Of a stretch of DNA of 64,000 bases, positions 1-11,834 are shown in pieces. The notes below the pieces were generated by a model that saw nothing but the letters and a program-made list of their open reading frames with translations, was not told the DNA's origin and did not search any database. Position numbers and translations under genes: made by a program. Location: NCBI RefSeq assembly GCF_002288925.2, contig NW_022097999.1, positions 13,924,654 through 13,988,653 of the forward strand, read 5' to 3'. Source of the stretch: Delphinapterus leucas. Its lineage: Eukaryota; Chordata; Mammalia; Artiodactyla; Monodontidae. Position 1 is the first letter of the stretch; each line of letters begins with the position of its first letter.

Positions 1-669
1 ACTGCTGAACAGCTTTTCCCTTGAGAGAAGTACTCTGAGAGCCCTTCAGGTTCTCTTTCCTTCTGCCCTGGGAGTTGGCACTGAGCTGTATGAGGGGGAA
101 GCATGTAAGGGCAGCTTGCCTTGAGGGGTTGGAGGTGGGAGGGTAGAATTTACTAGAAAATCTGGAGAAAAGCAAGCTGGACATAAGTGAGAGCCCAGGC
201 GGAGTCCCTACTCAGTACTGGGGGGAACTGTCTCACTGAGACCCAGAGGAAGAACTACCAGCACATGCCTGCCAAGCACTCGCAAGGAGGGAAGAGACCT
301 AACGGGACTTCGATGCAGCTAAGCTGCAGAACTGGCTGCCTGGAAATCCAGCTCTGACAAGGTGAGCAGAGAGAAGGCACTGGACAGTGTGGGAGCAAAG
401 AAAGTCTTGCAAAGATAGCTGTTGACAACAAGTACCCCCCCAAAAATTCAAACCTCACCATCAAAGTTGCCCAGACTGCAGAATCCCAAAGTGGCCAACA
501 GGTAGCCAAAGGAAACAAATCCGTACATAGTTTGGTAGAGCAGCCCTGGCAGCCTGGGAGCCTTGATCATAGTTGCCCACAGGCTTGGACTGCATGTCTG
601 TCCAGTGGGGGCTGAACACAGGCTGGAGGAAGGTCCCTCAGGGTGGGGCTCTTCCTGCAGAGTCCAGGT

Positions 670-1285
670 TATTCACAACAGCCACCATTGACTGAGCACC
701 CGCTGTGTGTCAGGTGTGTAACGGGCATTATCTCATTCCCTCTACCCGGCACCTTGCAGGTTGGATGTTTCACCCCTCTTTTGCAAGTCAGAAAATTGAG
801 TGGTACTTCCCTGGTGGTCCAGTGGTGAAGAATCCGCCTTCCATTGCAGGGAGACACGGGTTCAATCCCTGGTCGGAGAACTGAGATCCCACATGCCATG
901 GGGCAACTAAGCCCTGATGCCACAACTACTGAGCTCGCGTGCCTCAACAAGAGAGCCCGCGTGCCTCAACAAGAAAGCCCGCGTGCCACAACTACAGAGC
1001 CCACATGACCTGGAGCCTGCACGCCACAGCTAGAGAGAGAAAACCCGCATGCCACAACTACAGAGAAGCCCGTGCACCACAGCTAGAGAAGCCTGCACAC
1101 CGCAGTGAAAGATCCCGCTTGCCTCAATGAAGATCCTGCGTGCTTCAGCTAAGACCCGACGCAGCCAAAAAAAAGATAAAAGAAAACAGGAATGTGGGTG
1201 TCAAGGGACATATCCTAGGTCACACAGCTAGTGAGTGGCAGAACTAAGGTCTGAGCCAAAGCCTTGTCTGCTCACAGACAAGGGA
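670..1285 (-). repeat. MIR element split by a CHR SINE
   Basis: The block at about 681-800 (ACTGAGCACCCGCTGTGTGTCA followed by an ATTATCTCATT motif) and the block at 1212-1285 (GGTCACACAGCTAGTGAGTGG) are two parts of one MIR copy in reverse orientation. A younger SINE sits between them. Confidence 0.65.
803..1185 (+). mobile_element. CHR-type SINE (cetacean/hippo tRNA-derived)
   Basis: It starts with the family signature ACTTCCCTGGTGG. It carries A-box-like and B-box-like (GGGTTCAATCCC) segments, then the repeated GCCACAACTAC / CCCGCGTGCC tail modules. It ends in CGCAGCC and an A-rich tail. It is an older, diverged copy inserted inside a MIR. Confidence 0.85.
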
Positions 1286-1925
1286 ATACTCAGGCTTTTG
1301 GGGAAAGAGCAGAACCTTCTCTCTTCCTCCCTAGAGGTGCAGACTGAAGCCTCAGGCTGGGGTAGTTGGCTGCCTCTAGTGAAAAATGAGGGTATCAGGC
1401 ATCCAGCCCCGGGAGAACAGTATGTGGGAAATAACTTGGGAAAGTTGGTGAGTAAAGTGGGACAAGAGGAGAAGACAGAATGCCTTCTAGAGAACAGTTA
1501 AAAATCGTCTTCCTCGAGTGCTTTTAGGAAGTGATATAAAGAGAACAACAATGAAGAGAGAGAGCACAGCTTTGAAACGGAGCAGAGCAGACCATTTGCC
1601 TTCTAGCCACACCCCGTACAGTTCCTTCGCTTTCCAAAGACCAGGCAGTGCCCCCTGTTCCAGGGCCAGGTCTACCAGTTACCCAAGACAGGGAGGAGCA
1701 GACACAGCCAGCTGTCTGGGCTGCCTGCATTAGCTGCATGACCAGTCTGCCTGTGGTATCCAGAGGGTTAAAACCAGACTCCCAGCTTCTGGTCCAGCCC
1801 TGCCTCTTAACCAGCTGAGCAGCCTCGGCCACCTAGGCCTCAGTTTCACCACCTGTAAAACAGAAGTACAAATTACGATTGTTTGGGGAGTCTTATCTAG
1901 TTTTCAAGTCCCTGACTTATTCTTT

Positions 1926-2460
1926 TTTTTTTTTTTAATATCTTTATTGCAGTATAATTGCTTTACAATGCTGTGTTAGTTTCTGCTATTCAGCAAAGTG
2001 AATCAGCTATATGTATACATACATCCCCATATCCCCTCCCTCTTGAGCCTCCCTCCCCCCCTCCCTATCCCACCCCTCTAGGTCATCACAAAGCATCGAG
2101 CTGATCTCCCTGTGCTATGTAGCAGCTTCCCACTAGCTATTTTACATTTGGTAGTGTATATAAAAGTCCATGCCACTCTCTCACTTCGTCCCAGCTTACC
2201 CTTCCCCCGCCCATGTCCTCAAGTCCGTTCTCTACATCTTTATTTCTGCCCTGCCACTAGGTTCATCAGAACCATTTTTTTAGATTCCATATACGTGCTT
2301 TAGCATACAGTATTTGTTTTTCTCTTTCTGGCTTCACTCTGTATGACAGACTCTAGGTCCATCCACCTCATTACAAAGAACTCAGTTTCGTTCCTTTTTA
2401 TGGCTGAGTAATATTCCATTGTATACATGTGCCACATCTTCTTTATCCATTCGTCTGTCG
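1926..2460 (-). mobile_element. L1 LINE 3' fragment, 5'-truncated
   Basis: A poly(T) run at about 1923-1936 is the reverse-complemented poly(A) tail. It is followed by sequence typical of the artiodactyl/cetacean L1 3' end (the TTTACAATGCTGTGTTAG and GTATACATGTGCCACATC segments). Near-identical 14-nt flanks at about 1912-1925 and 2461-2474 (one mismatch) look like the target-site duplication, so the insertion is an ordinary 5'-truncated retrotransposition. Confidence 0.85.
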
Positions 2461-2606
2461 CCTGACTGATTCTTGAAGTGAGGGATTGGCCCTCTTCTTG
2501 TTTCTGCTTTTAGCTAGAATCCCCCAGTTACTACTAGCGGTGGCCTGCCTAACTCAGAGGCCCAGGCCAGCAGTTAATTCCCTCCCTTCTGCTTTGTGCC
2601 TTCCAG

Positions 2607-3091
2607 GCGAGGGCTCGGAGTACGGTGCCAGCGGGGAAGACGCTCTCAGCAGGATCCAGCGGCTGATGGCGGAAGGGGGCATGACAGCCGTGGTGCAGCG
2701 GGAGCAGAGCACCACCATGGCCTCCATGGGTGGTTTTGGCAACAACATCATCGTCAGCCACCGTATTCACCGCAGCTCCCAGACGGGCACCGAGCCTGGG
2801 GTCGCGCGCGCCCCCTCGCCCCAGCCCTCCACCTCTCGGGGACTGCTCCCAGAAGCTGGGCAGCTGGCAGAGCGAGGCCTGAGCCCCCGGACAGCCTCCT
2901 GGGACCGGCCTGGTACCCCTGCGTGGGACCCACCCCAGGCAGCCCTGCCCGCCTCCTCCCCCATCCCCCTTCCCAGCACTGAGGGACCAGCCCTGCACTG
3001 CGACCCCACCAATAACAACCACCTTCCCGATGGTGGGGGCAGCAGCCTGGGGGAGGCTGCGGGCCCCAGTGGGGAGCCACGGAACAGGTAG
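2607..3091 (+). CDS. AMBRA1: AMBRA1, C-terminal coding exon (partial gene)
   Basis: This is the last coding exon of activating molecule in Beclin-1-regulated autophagy 1. That protein is a WD40 scaffold and CUL4-DDB1 substrate receptor acting in autophagy initiation and cyclin D turnover. The exon opens after TTCCAG with two bases completing a split codon, then reads [20 protein letters not shown] and ends in SGEPRNR-stop. It matches the human C-terminus closely, with substitutions in the Pro/Ser-rich middle. About 160 residues are encoded; the tail is low-complexity and lies outside the N-terminal WD40 repeats. The rest of the gene lies to the left of the window. An in-frame ATG upstream at 2486 is intronic and is not a start. 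Confidence 0.95.
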
Positions 3092-4180
3092 AGACGTGTG
3101 TGCACTGGTTCCTCCCCTCGAACCGCTGAGCAGAAACCGGACCTCACAGCTGACTGGGAACTGTATGCGCAGAAGAGCCGCGGGCTGCGGAAACAGGAAA
3201 CAGGAGCAAGAGGGTGGGGGGTTGAGAGGGAGTCCGAGTCAGCCAGCGTGAGGCAGTCAAAGGGGCAAGGCTTGCCTCCGGGGACTAGAACCTTCTAAGA
3301 TCTGGAGCCCAGGGGAGCCACAGACTGCTGCGCTCAGTGTGAATGGAGGTGGAAATGGGTATCCCTGCCATGAACCCCCCTTTCTCCTGGAAACAAGGCT
3401 CAAGGGACTCAGCCCTGGGCAGAGAGCCCTCAGAAGGGTGAATAGTCTTCCAGATCTGGGCCAAACCATCCTGGACGGTGGCCAGTGGGCCAGCTTCTCC
3501 CTGTTCACCTGTTGTGCAGGCAGAGCCACTAGGAGCCCTAGTGCAGGAGGAGCAGCCTGGCTCCCAGAAATCAGCTCCATTTCTGAGCCTTCCAGAGCTT
3601 CAGCCTCTCTTGATCATCTTACCCCACAGAGACCACAGTCAGGGGTCAGGCCAGGCCTCCAGATTCCTGAGGACAGGGACTTCCTGCACTTACTGTTGGG
3701 GAACAACCATGGAGTGAATGGGGCAGCCTGCTTGCCTGAGACAGGATGGGGTCAAGGGATGGTGGGCAGGTCCTCGCTCAGGAGTGGGGGGTGTAGGCTG
3801 GCCAGCCCCCAGCGCTTGTCCACCAAGCTTCTCCTTCCCCACCACCCCCCAAGGCCCTCAGAGCAGCACCTGTGGGTGTCAGTATTAGCTGAGCCTAGGC
3901 CAAAGCCAGCCCAAGGCTGGGGGAGGGGATGAGACTCCAGGTCAGAATGTGAGGTCTTGGTCTGTGATTTAAGGTGTTGCATGTGGAATCTTGAACTGTA
4001 CATGTAGTTTCTAGTGGAGAAATCGAGGCTCTGATTATTTTGTTTTTAGTATGAAAATGTGATTTCTTTTCTGTTTGTAACTCATCATAGAAACATTGTG
4101 GTGGGAGGAGAGGGGATAGTCTGACTGCTAATGAGGGAAACACCAAAGATCTACATCATTAAAATGATGACATGCCCCTC
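3092..4180 (+). other. AMBRA1: AMBRA1 3' UTR with ATTAAA signal
   Basis: Non-repetitive sequence follows the AMBRA1 stop codon. The first good polyadenylation motif is ATTAAA at 4158-4163, which would give a 3' UTR of about 1.1 kb. The cleavage site is inferred. Confidence 0.6.
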
Positions 4181-6540
4181 ACCAGTCTCCTCTCTGTTTG
4201 TTTCCATGGGGGTTGCGGGGGTGGGGTAGTGTTGGGGGGGCTGGGAGAGGACATTGAACTGAGCCACCCTGGTTCTCCCAGGCACTGTTTCTGGTGCTGC
4301 TGTCCTCCTAGGTGGGGAGCCCCGTGATGCCTCAGCAGAAGCCACTCAGGTAAGGGCTGCCACCTCTGCTTCATGCTGCATCTGTGTGCCTTCACCTCCT
4401 GCTTCCCAGGGGCCTGCTAAGGACTGGAGCAACCTTCACAGTAACAGGTGGGTAGGTAAGAATGATCTAAGGTTGCTCGTCGTGATTGCTTCCTACCCAG
4501 GATGATGGGCCTGGAGTGAAGATGTAACTGGCCAGAAAGCTGGCTCACCTGCAGTCCTGGGAAAGCGCCCATAATGGGTGCCTGCGTGAGCCAGCAGGGA
4601 GCTTGGCCTTATCTACAGGCATCCCCCAAAGATGCCATTTGCTGGCTGCTCAGGTTTCCCTTTACTTTGTGTCAGTACAGCAGCTGAGAGGTGTGCTGTG
4701 GTCATGGGCCTTGGACACTTAGATTTAAGTCAGTTAGAAAGCGGAAGAAGGATGTTTGACCCTGCTCTCACAGAGGCATACAGGGAAATCAGAGCCACCG
4801 CAGGGCTTTTTGCCAGCAACAAGTACTTCTTGAGTAACTTTTGTGTGCTCAACTCTGTCCCAGACACTATGGGGCATACAGAAGTATAGGTTCTGCCCCA
4901 GCAGAGGCAAAACCAAAAGATAAATGGGCAAGCAAATAATACAAAACACTGTTAAGAGTTATATGGTGAGGAACAGTAGAATTTTTTGGAAAACTATTAT
5001 ATTACAGCACACTCTGGACTAAGACACACCAGCTGTGAGACCTTGGGCAGGCCACTTGCCTTTTCTCTTGCTTCATTTTCTCCCTCTAGGAGGCAGGGCT
5101 TGTACTCTGCAACCTCTTAAAGTTAATTCCAGCTCTGTAAGACAAGGCCTCCTTGAAGAGGTGAGGTTTGAGCTATGCATTAAAGGATGAAAAGAGAAGG
5201 GCGCCCACTGCAATGCGTGCCCTCCACCCACATACTGCCCCCAGTGGGAGAAAGAATTCCATGGTCCAAGAGTGGGGACTATGTTGAATGTAAACCGTGT
5301 GCCAAGGATTCAGTGTTTATTATCTCTCAGTCCTTAGCACAAAACCCCTCTGAGGTGGGTACTGGTACACCCAGATCACACAACTAAATGGTGGAGCCAG
5401 GGTTTGAACCCAGATGGGACCCTGACGTATTCTGTTACTTTGAAAAAGGGGGTATGAGGAGGCTTTGTGGATGAAGTGACCTAAATTCAGTCCTGCCTGG
5501 CCTCGCCTCTGTCCTTACTGGCCAAGGATGAACCCAGCCCCTGCCTGTTGGAGGCCCCTGTCAACACATTCCGTCCCCATACCAACCTCTTTCCTCAGAA
5601 AGCCCTTGCTGTGTGGGTAGAGCCTCCCCAGTAGGGCCTTCATGGACCCCCTTGCATATCATGATGAGGTTATGGGGCCAGCGGGGCAGAGCTCAGCAAT
5701 CCCCTTGGAGATGAGGAAATAGGTTCAGAGCAGTTCTGTGGACCCAAGATGTCTATGGACCCAGTTGGATCAAAGAGAGTACAGACTAAACCAGGTCCCC
5801 TGGTTCCTGTCTCAGCTCTCCACGTTCTGGGATTGGGGGAGGCCAAATGCCCTACACCATAGTAGGAATTTTGGAGAAACTGGAGCAGGTTTGCCTGACA
5901 GCTTCTGGAAGAATTCAAGGCAGTGGTTGGAGACATTTCTAGTGATAAGTTTCTGTGGCCTCCAGTGGCCTTGCTTGTTTCCCCATCTTACAGTTATAAG
6001 TGTCTGGCCTTCTCCCGGCCTGTGTGCGTGTGCACACACACACTTTCACCCTCCTAGGAGGACCACCCTCTCCTGGACCCTAGGAGGGATGTGAAAAAGG
6101 GAAACCAGTGAGTACAGACTGTCATCTAATTGTCATATGAACCAACCAAGCCTGTTTCCTCATGTGTGAAGTGCAAGCAAAAACAATAGGGCTTTTTCAT
6201 CCTTTGGTTATGAGAATCATGGGAGCCCAGATTGTTCATGTAAAGGACCATGGCTTCTCACTGCAGCCGACTGCCAACTCCAGCCGTCGCCTTGGGGAGC
6301 GGTAGGACCCGACCTCTGCCTCATTGTTCAGCACAGAGGGCTCCACACCAAGAGCCCCAAAGGGCTGCTTCTTGCCTGAGTTCCCGCCCCTTCTCTGGCA
6401 GCTCCTGCTGCCTCCTGCACTGGTGCGGCCTCCACCTCCCCCGCACACACAGCCCCCCGCCCAACCCTTGGGGGAGGGTGGAGGTGGGGCGGGACTTGAG
6501 TTGATTTTCCAAGAGAAGAACCCATCCGTCTTAAGGTTAA
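4181..6540. other. AMBRA1-CHRM4 intergenic stretch
   Basis: No gene is seen. It contains old repeats: L2-like sequence at about 4820-4990, a forward MIR at about 5000-5170 (CTGTGAGACCTTGGGCAGG motif) and a reverse MIR at about 5278-5430 (AGATCACACAACTAAATGG motif). A short CA repeat lies near 6031-6045. Confidence 0.6.
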
Positions 6541-7690
6541 TTGGATGTTTGCGCTCAGAGAGTTTGGGGTGACAGGCCCGGGCGTTGTGGGAGCGAGTCG
6601 GACCTTGACTGGCCCGAGGAAGGGCCGTCTCAGAGGGAGGCAGAAACGCTGGAGCCTGGGCAGGCGGAGCAGAACCCCCAAGGTCAGGGCAGAGGTGGAG
6701 CTCTCCGAGGTGCTGAAGCCTCCCTGCTCTCAGTCCGGCGAGCGCCCCAGCGGACCCTCCTGCTCGGTGCAGGCAAGGCCCCAAGTCCCAAGGCTCCGGC
6801 CCGCGCGGTTCCCGGACACTTCAAGAGACCAGCAGCTCGCCTTCTGGGGTCTCGTTCCGGGCTCCGCTCCAGGTGACCTTGGGCACTCGGCTTTCCCGCA
6901 CAAGCATCGGTGAACCTGCCCTCCAGGCCGCGGCTGGATGAGCGGCGCGTTCTTTCCCGGGGCTGGAGAAAGGGTGCGCACCCACTCCCCGGCTTGGAGC
7001 GCGGGAGCAGGGAACAGGGCGGCAGGAATGGGGGGCGGGCAGGGTTGTGTGCGATGAGCCGGCTCCTCTCTCCCTGGGGACCGTTGCCTGGCTTCTCTCT
7101 CCAGCTCCTTCCCAGGCCCCGACGGCGCCCCTCTTCTGTGGCTGCCCGGTAGCCAGTACGCAGCCTCGAGGCTCGAAACTGCCGGCCCTCGGCTCTCTGC
7201 CCCGACGGAACCGGGGCGGCAGAGCCTACCCCAGCCACCCATAACCTCCTGTTGGGGTCAAACACTCGCGCCTCCGTGGTCCAGCTGCGAGCCGGGCAGT
7301 ATAAAGAGTGAGGTCCGGGCGGGGCGCGAGACCACCTACCGGTCCGGGGGGCTTGGTCAGAGCGGAGATGGGAACGCAGCCAGACGGGGCTGCCAGCTCC
7401 CTTCCCAGCCCACGAGGGGGCGCCGCGTCCCCATGACAACGCGGACACCCCACCCCACCCCCAGCCTCCCGGGAGGGCAGCGCCCCCCGCTAAACAGCAC
7501 TGGTGACCGTGGGCGGTGCCCCCATAGTGCCCGAGTGGAGAGCTGCCGGCCGGCTCCAGGGAGGGGCGCGCGTAGCTGGGGTCCCCGACGCCCGGGGTGG
7601 TGGCCCCCGCGCGTCCCCGTTGGGTGGCCGGCCCGGGGCGGGCGGCGCGGGCCCACCAGGATTGGCTGCTTCCCCGTGACATCACGCGGC
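6541..7690 (+). promoter_or_regulatory. CHRM4: CHRM4 CpG-island promoter region
   Basis: The sequence becomes strongly GC- and CpG-rich from about 6.5 kb, peaking at 7.1-8.2 kb. Just before the inferred first exon there is an inverted CCAAT box (ATTGG near 7661) and a CRE-like TGACATCA at 7677-7684, one base from TGACGTCA. No convincing TATA box is placed, which fits a dispersed CpG-island start. The start site itself is not determinable by eye. Confidence 0.55.
6697..6717 (-). promoter_or_regulatory. Candidate RE1/NRSE (REST binding site) of CHRM4
   Basis: On the - strand the site reads left half TTCAGCACC, spacer TC, right half GGAGAGCTCC. Against the canonical element (TTCAGCACC, two-base spacer, GGACAGCGCC), 17 of 19 non-spacer bases match. 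It lies about 1 kb upstream of the inferred CHRM4 noncoding exon. Muscarinic M4 is a classic REST/NRSF target with an RE1 upstream of its first exon in rodents, so position and sequence agree. REST would silence the gene outside neurons. Confidence 0.85.
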
Positions 7691-7886
7691 TCGGGGAAAA
7701 GTGCGAGCGTGAGCGCGAGTCGGAGCCACAGCGCTGGGAGCTGCGGGCGGAGCAGGGGCCGCCCCTCTGCACCCCGTCCCCGCCCCCGGCCCGCGGCCCG
7801 GCCGCCCGCCCCACCCGCTGGCCCGCGGGGCCACCTGCCCGTCCAGCCGTCTGTCAGGTGCGAGGAGAACTGGGCGGAGGTGTCTG
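7690..7886 (+). other. CHRM4: CHRM4 noncoding exon 1 (5' UTR, inferred)
   Basis: A strong donor, CTG|GTAAGTGA, lies at 7886/7887 inside the CpG island. The acceptor that precedes the receptor exon is at 12849/12850. A noncoding first exon separated from an intronless coding exon by a 4-5 kb intron is the known CHRM4 structure. The 5' boundary given here is only approximate. Confidence 0.55.
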
Positions 7887-9235
7887 GTAAGTGACTCCGC
7901 GGCAGCGCGGGGGCGGGGGACCCGGTTGGGAGAGAAGGACGCGTGGCTTCTGGACCCTCTGAGGCGCCCCGAGGCGGGCCCGACTGGGCCAGGGCCTCAG
8001 GCTCCTTCGGGGGCGAGCGCGGCGCTGGGAGCTCCAGAGGGCCCGGGGGCGAGGGGCCCGCTGGAAGCAAGGCCCGGAGTCGCCCGGAGGCATCTCCGGG
8101 TGCGCCTCTGGGAAGGAATGGACTCTCAGTGGGTCGGGTGGTGGTGGTGGTGTGTGTGCCCGCCCACAGCCCGCCAGGAGCCAGGGGCAGCCGTCGGGGG
8201 CGGGACCCCGCACTTCTGCCCTCCTCTGGCAGCTCTGCAGGGCGCCGGACGCTGGAGCCCCAAAGAGCCTTTTTCCCGCCCGTCTCCCCGCCCCCCACCC
8301 CCCAGCGCTGCCAGCCCACTCCAGTCCGTGGAGTCCTCCATCAGCGACCTTGAACTCCGACGGAAAACACCACTGCCCTCTCCTGGTGCCCCTCCCCCCT
8401 CCAAGACTCCCCACCTCTTTTGCCCAGGCTCAGAGACTGGGAGGTCCAGCGCCAAGGCCCGAGCCCCAGGGCGGAAGCTTCAGGCTCTGGTGCCAAATCC
8501 CCTGCGCGCTTTCTCTCTCCCCGCAACTCCTGAGTCTCCCCTCCCGCCCCAGGGACAGATCCAGAGACCACAGCCTTCCCGGAGCCCTAGAGTGAACGAC
8601 TAGGAATCGAGGACCCACCCCCACCCCCGACGTCCAGGGAACACGCTCCCATCGCGTCCGGGAAGGGGGGTGCTCCAGGACCCGGGAAAGCACGGTGCCC
8701 ACGCCCAGAGGCTGCAGGAACTGCGCTCTAGGGAGTTGGGGGAGGGTGGGGCACGGGAGATTCGGGGCCCCTTCGACAACCACGGAGACATGGAGGAGCC
8801 TCCAGATGGGCCCAGTAATAATTCCCAACAAGGCCCGACCAAGCACCCTCCTGCCAGGCAGACTGGGCGCCCTTTGGCGATAACTGCACAGTGGGCACAT
8901 TGAGCTGAACCTAGCGTCCCGCAAGCCCGGTTGAGAGACTCTAGCAGCAGCCCCTCGACAGAAGTCAGTCCCAGCCTGGGACTCTGCACCGCAGCATTGG
9001 GGACGCAGACACCACAGGACTCTCTGCTAAGAAGACGCCCCCAAGGTCAGGGGGTCTGTCGCAGCCCAGATTGTAGTCCGGTCTTGTCCTGACGGCGACT
9101 CTTCCCCATGCACAGGCGGGGCGCCATCTAGACACCGGTTCTTGGCCCGACCTTCTTCCTACTCAGACAGCCGAAGTCTGGGCTGAGCCTCCCTACAGGG
9201 GCGTTTAGAATGTGGCGGGTCACCCACTGTGGGAC

Positions 9236-9430
9236 CTGCATTTGCTCGTGTACACAAGCTCACAGGTACAGGCACACCCGAACCGTGTGCATCCCCCAGG
9301 CCGCAGCACTCCAGGCGCACACACGCATGCACATGCACGTGTCCACACCGCGCGAGCATGCTCACATGCACACGGGCGCACTGGTATCCAGGCGTGGCCC
9401 AGCGCGCGCACACACACGCACATGCAGACA
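9236..9430 (+). repeat. Degenerate CA/ACATGCAC-rich tract
   Basis: About 200 bases are enriched in CACACA and GCACATGCAC-like words with many interruptions. It is an old, decayed microsatellite within CHRM4 intron 1. Confidence 0.6.
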
Positions 9431-9571
9431 GCTACTAGCTTCTACTCGAGCTTCCCAGTAATCACACACAAACAGAACTCGCAGTCGCCTTCCCGCCCAC
9501 ACTTTCCTCGCCGCGTGAGGGGTGGAACCAGGCGCCCTTAACTTTCCCACCATTGAACCCCGTGCGGAGCC

Positions 9572-9619
9572 AAAGGCAGCTACGGGGTGAGGCCTAAAGG
9601 CAGCTACGGGGTGAGGCCT
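9572..9619 (+). repeat. Perfect 24-bp tandem duplication
   Basis: Two identical adjacent 24-bp units (9572-9595 and 9596-9619), each containing GGCAGCTACGGGGTGAGG, are followed at 9625-9636 by a run of twelve G. Identity is complete, so the duplication is recent or polymorphic. Confidence 0.95.
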
Positions 9620-10164
9620 GTAGAGGGGGGGGGGGGCCCAAGTCCCTCCCCTGGGAGGCCCGGCCTGGGACCTCCACTGCTTTCCCAGTCGCCTTGGAGT
9701 AGGGGGCGGTGGCGAATAGCGGCCATCCTCTCCAGGTCCGGAGCTGGCACCCAGGGACCGACATTGCCATCTAGCGGTGCGCACATGCCTGGGCGGCGGT
9801 TGCTCGCCTCCCCAGGTTTCGGGCGGGCCTGCGTCCCAGAGAAACGCTCCAGAGGAGGGTGCAGTCAGAACGTCTGCGGGTGACCCCCACGGGTCCAGAA
9901 AGATAGTTTGGGTGGGGAACAGGGAGAGTGCCTTGCCGTGCCTGCAGCTGGCAGCTTCCCCAAGAGGGCCCAGAGAGGGACTTAAACCCTTGGCCACCTG
10001 ATTGGAGACTAGCTGTACAGATGGAGACAAGAGGTCTCTTTTCTTCTGGGAAAGCTAAGTGTGGGAGCTGGCAGGGAATGAGAAGGGGCCCTACCCAGGC
10101 CTCCCCTGACCCACCCCTAGTGGTGTGGTTTTGAGGAGGGGAGAGCAGAGGCGGGAAATCAACT

Positions 10165-10440
10165 CTAGAGGCAGTAGCACCTTGCAGTTAAGGAGGTGGC
10201 TCCTGGGTTCTAATCCTGCCCCCGCCCCTGCTTACACACTGGGTGACTTTAGGCAAGTTAATTAACATTATCCTCATCTGTACGAAGATACTTACTTCAG
10301 TAAGATGAGCATACTTATAGCACCTGCCTTCTCAGGCTGCTGTAGGAATTAAACCCGATAATCTGTATAAAAAGCTCAGAGGGATTCCTGACTCATAATT
10401 AACACTGAATAAACAAGAGCGATTATGTTTTTCCTATTTG
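10165..10440 (+). repeat. MIR element
   Basis: This is a forward MIR: a CTGGGTTCTAATCCTG motif, the GGGTGACTTTAGGCAAGTTA core, CTCATCTGTA, and a tail ending in an ACACTGAATAAA-like segment. Confidence 0.65.
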
Positions 10441-11834
10441 ATACCTCGAGCCCCATTCTGATCTCACTGGCCTGTGTCCTGAACCTGGGAGGCTAGAGCG
10501 AGGGTTTCCTTGGGGCTGGCTGACAGATCACTCCTGCCCACCCTGTGCCTACGGGCAGGTGCCTAGGAAGGACAGCCACTCCACGCTGGGTGCCTCTGCC
10601 CTTCCACCCCTCCTCAGAGGGTGGTGCCTGAGGTTCCATTCTGGAGTCTCTCAGCACTGAAAAGGGCTGTCAGAGACCCCCCCCGCCCCCCAGGAGAGGG
10701 CAGTATCTGGTCTTTGCCCTTGATTCCTCTGCGACCTTGGGGGTGGCACCGCCCCTCTGTGAGCCTCTCCTGTGAACCTAGGATTTGGGCATGAGAACTG
10801 AAACTACCAGGCCAGGAGGCTGGGTCTGCATCTGCGTCTGTGATGGTGGCTTAAGGGGACTGAAGCCAGGCTTGGAGAGGGGGCGTCACCCTGGCACCTG
10901 GCTCCAGCGTCCAGTGCACGTTAATGCTGGAGATGGAGTTGAGCTGCTGACCCCTACCGCTGCCGGGGAGGGAGGCCGCCCCGGGACAGGCATCCTCTCT
11001 GTTTTGCAGATGAGAAAGAGAGGAGCAGGAAGGTGAGGTGGCTTGTGCAAGGCCACACGGCTAAGAGCCCGCTGGCCGTGGAGCCTGGGCTGTGGGGCGC
11101 ATGCTCCTTCTTCCACACCCCACTGTCTCTCCTCTGCTTCTCTCACACAGACGCACAGAGCTGCATATACGACAGGGAGCTGCGGGGCTGGCATGGCTGT
11201 GATGGGCCTGTGTGCGTGTGTAATGGTGCGCGTGTTGGCGGGTGTGAAGGAGGCTGGGCTGAGCGGCTGCCCTGGCACAGTGCCCTGGGCGTGGGCCTCC
11301 CTCACACGCAGAGGAGAGGAAGAGGGGGAGGAGACGTGACGAGGCTCTGGGGAGGAGCCTCGTGCTTGGAGGACCCCAGCTGGGGCGCCGTGGTGTGTAC
11401 CGGTGGGCCGAGGGGTACCCTCAGGGGCTGGCCACAGGCTCCCCTGCTGCAGCCCCTCTCTTCCCTCTGGTACACTCGCTCACCCTTTGGGTTCCCTGTC
11501 AGGCCTTGGGGAGGGCACTGGCCCCTGGGAAGCTGTGTGTGTCTTTCCTCAGTTGATGGGCCCTTTAGGCTTCTGATTCTTCACAGGTCTTAGCCCCTGG
11601 CTGCTGACAGACCCCAGCTACCCTTGCACTGCATCCCCACGCCCTGGGGATGGGGGAGGGCTCCGGGAGGGGATGCCACAGTGGCACTTTCCTCCTCCTC
11701 CTTCTTGGATTCCTAGTTCCATGTCACCTCTTCTGGTCCTCTGGGAAGATTTCCCCAAGGTGGGATCACTGGCTCTTGTGGCTCTTTGGGCCTCCCTCTA
11801 CCAGAACCCTTAGCTCTGGGACAGCAACATGAGA

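Larger units (their letters stand above)
1..2606 (+). other. AMBRA1: AMBRA1 last intron (3' part)
   Basis: No coding sequence is seen here. The stretch ends in a good acceptor (pyrimidine-rich tract, then TTCCAG at 2601-2606) directly before the conserved AMBRA1 terminal exon. It holds a MIR copy split by a cetacean SINE and an L1 tail, listed separately; the remainder is unique intronic sequence. Confidence 0.8.

Noticed and set aside
6684..8319. Long - strand open frames of 376 and 320 codons
   Set aside because: They lie wholly in the CHRM4 CpG island, have Arg/Gly/Pro-rich composition and overlap in several frames; no splice or homology support.
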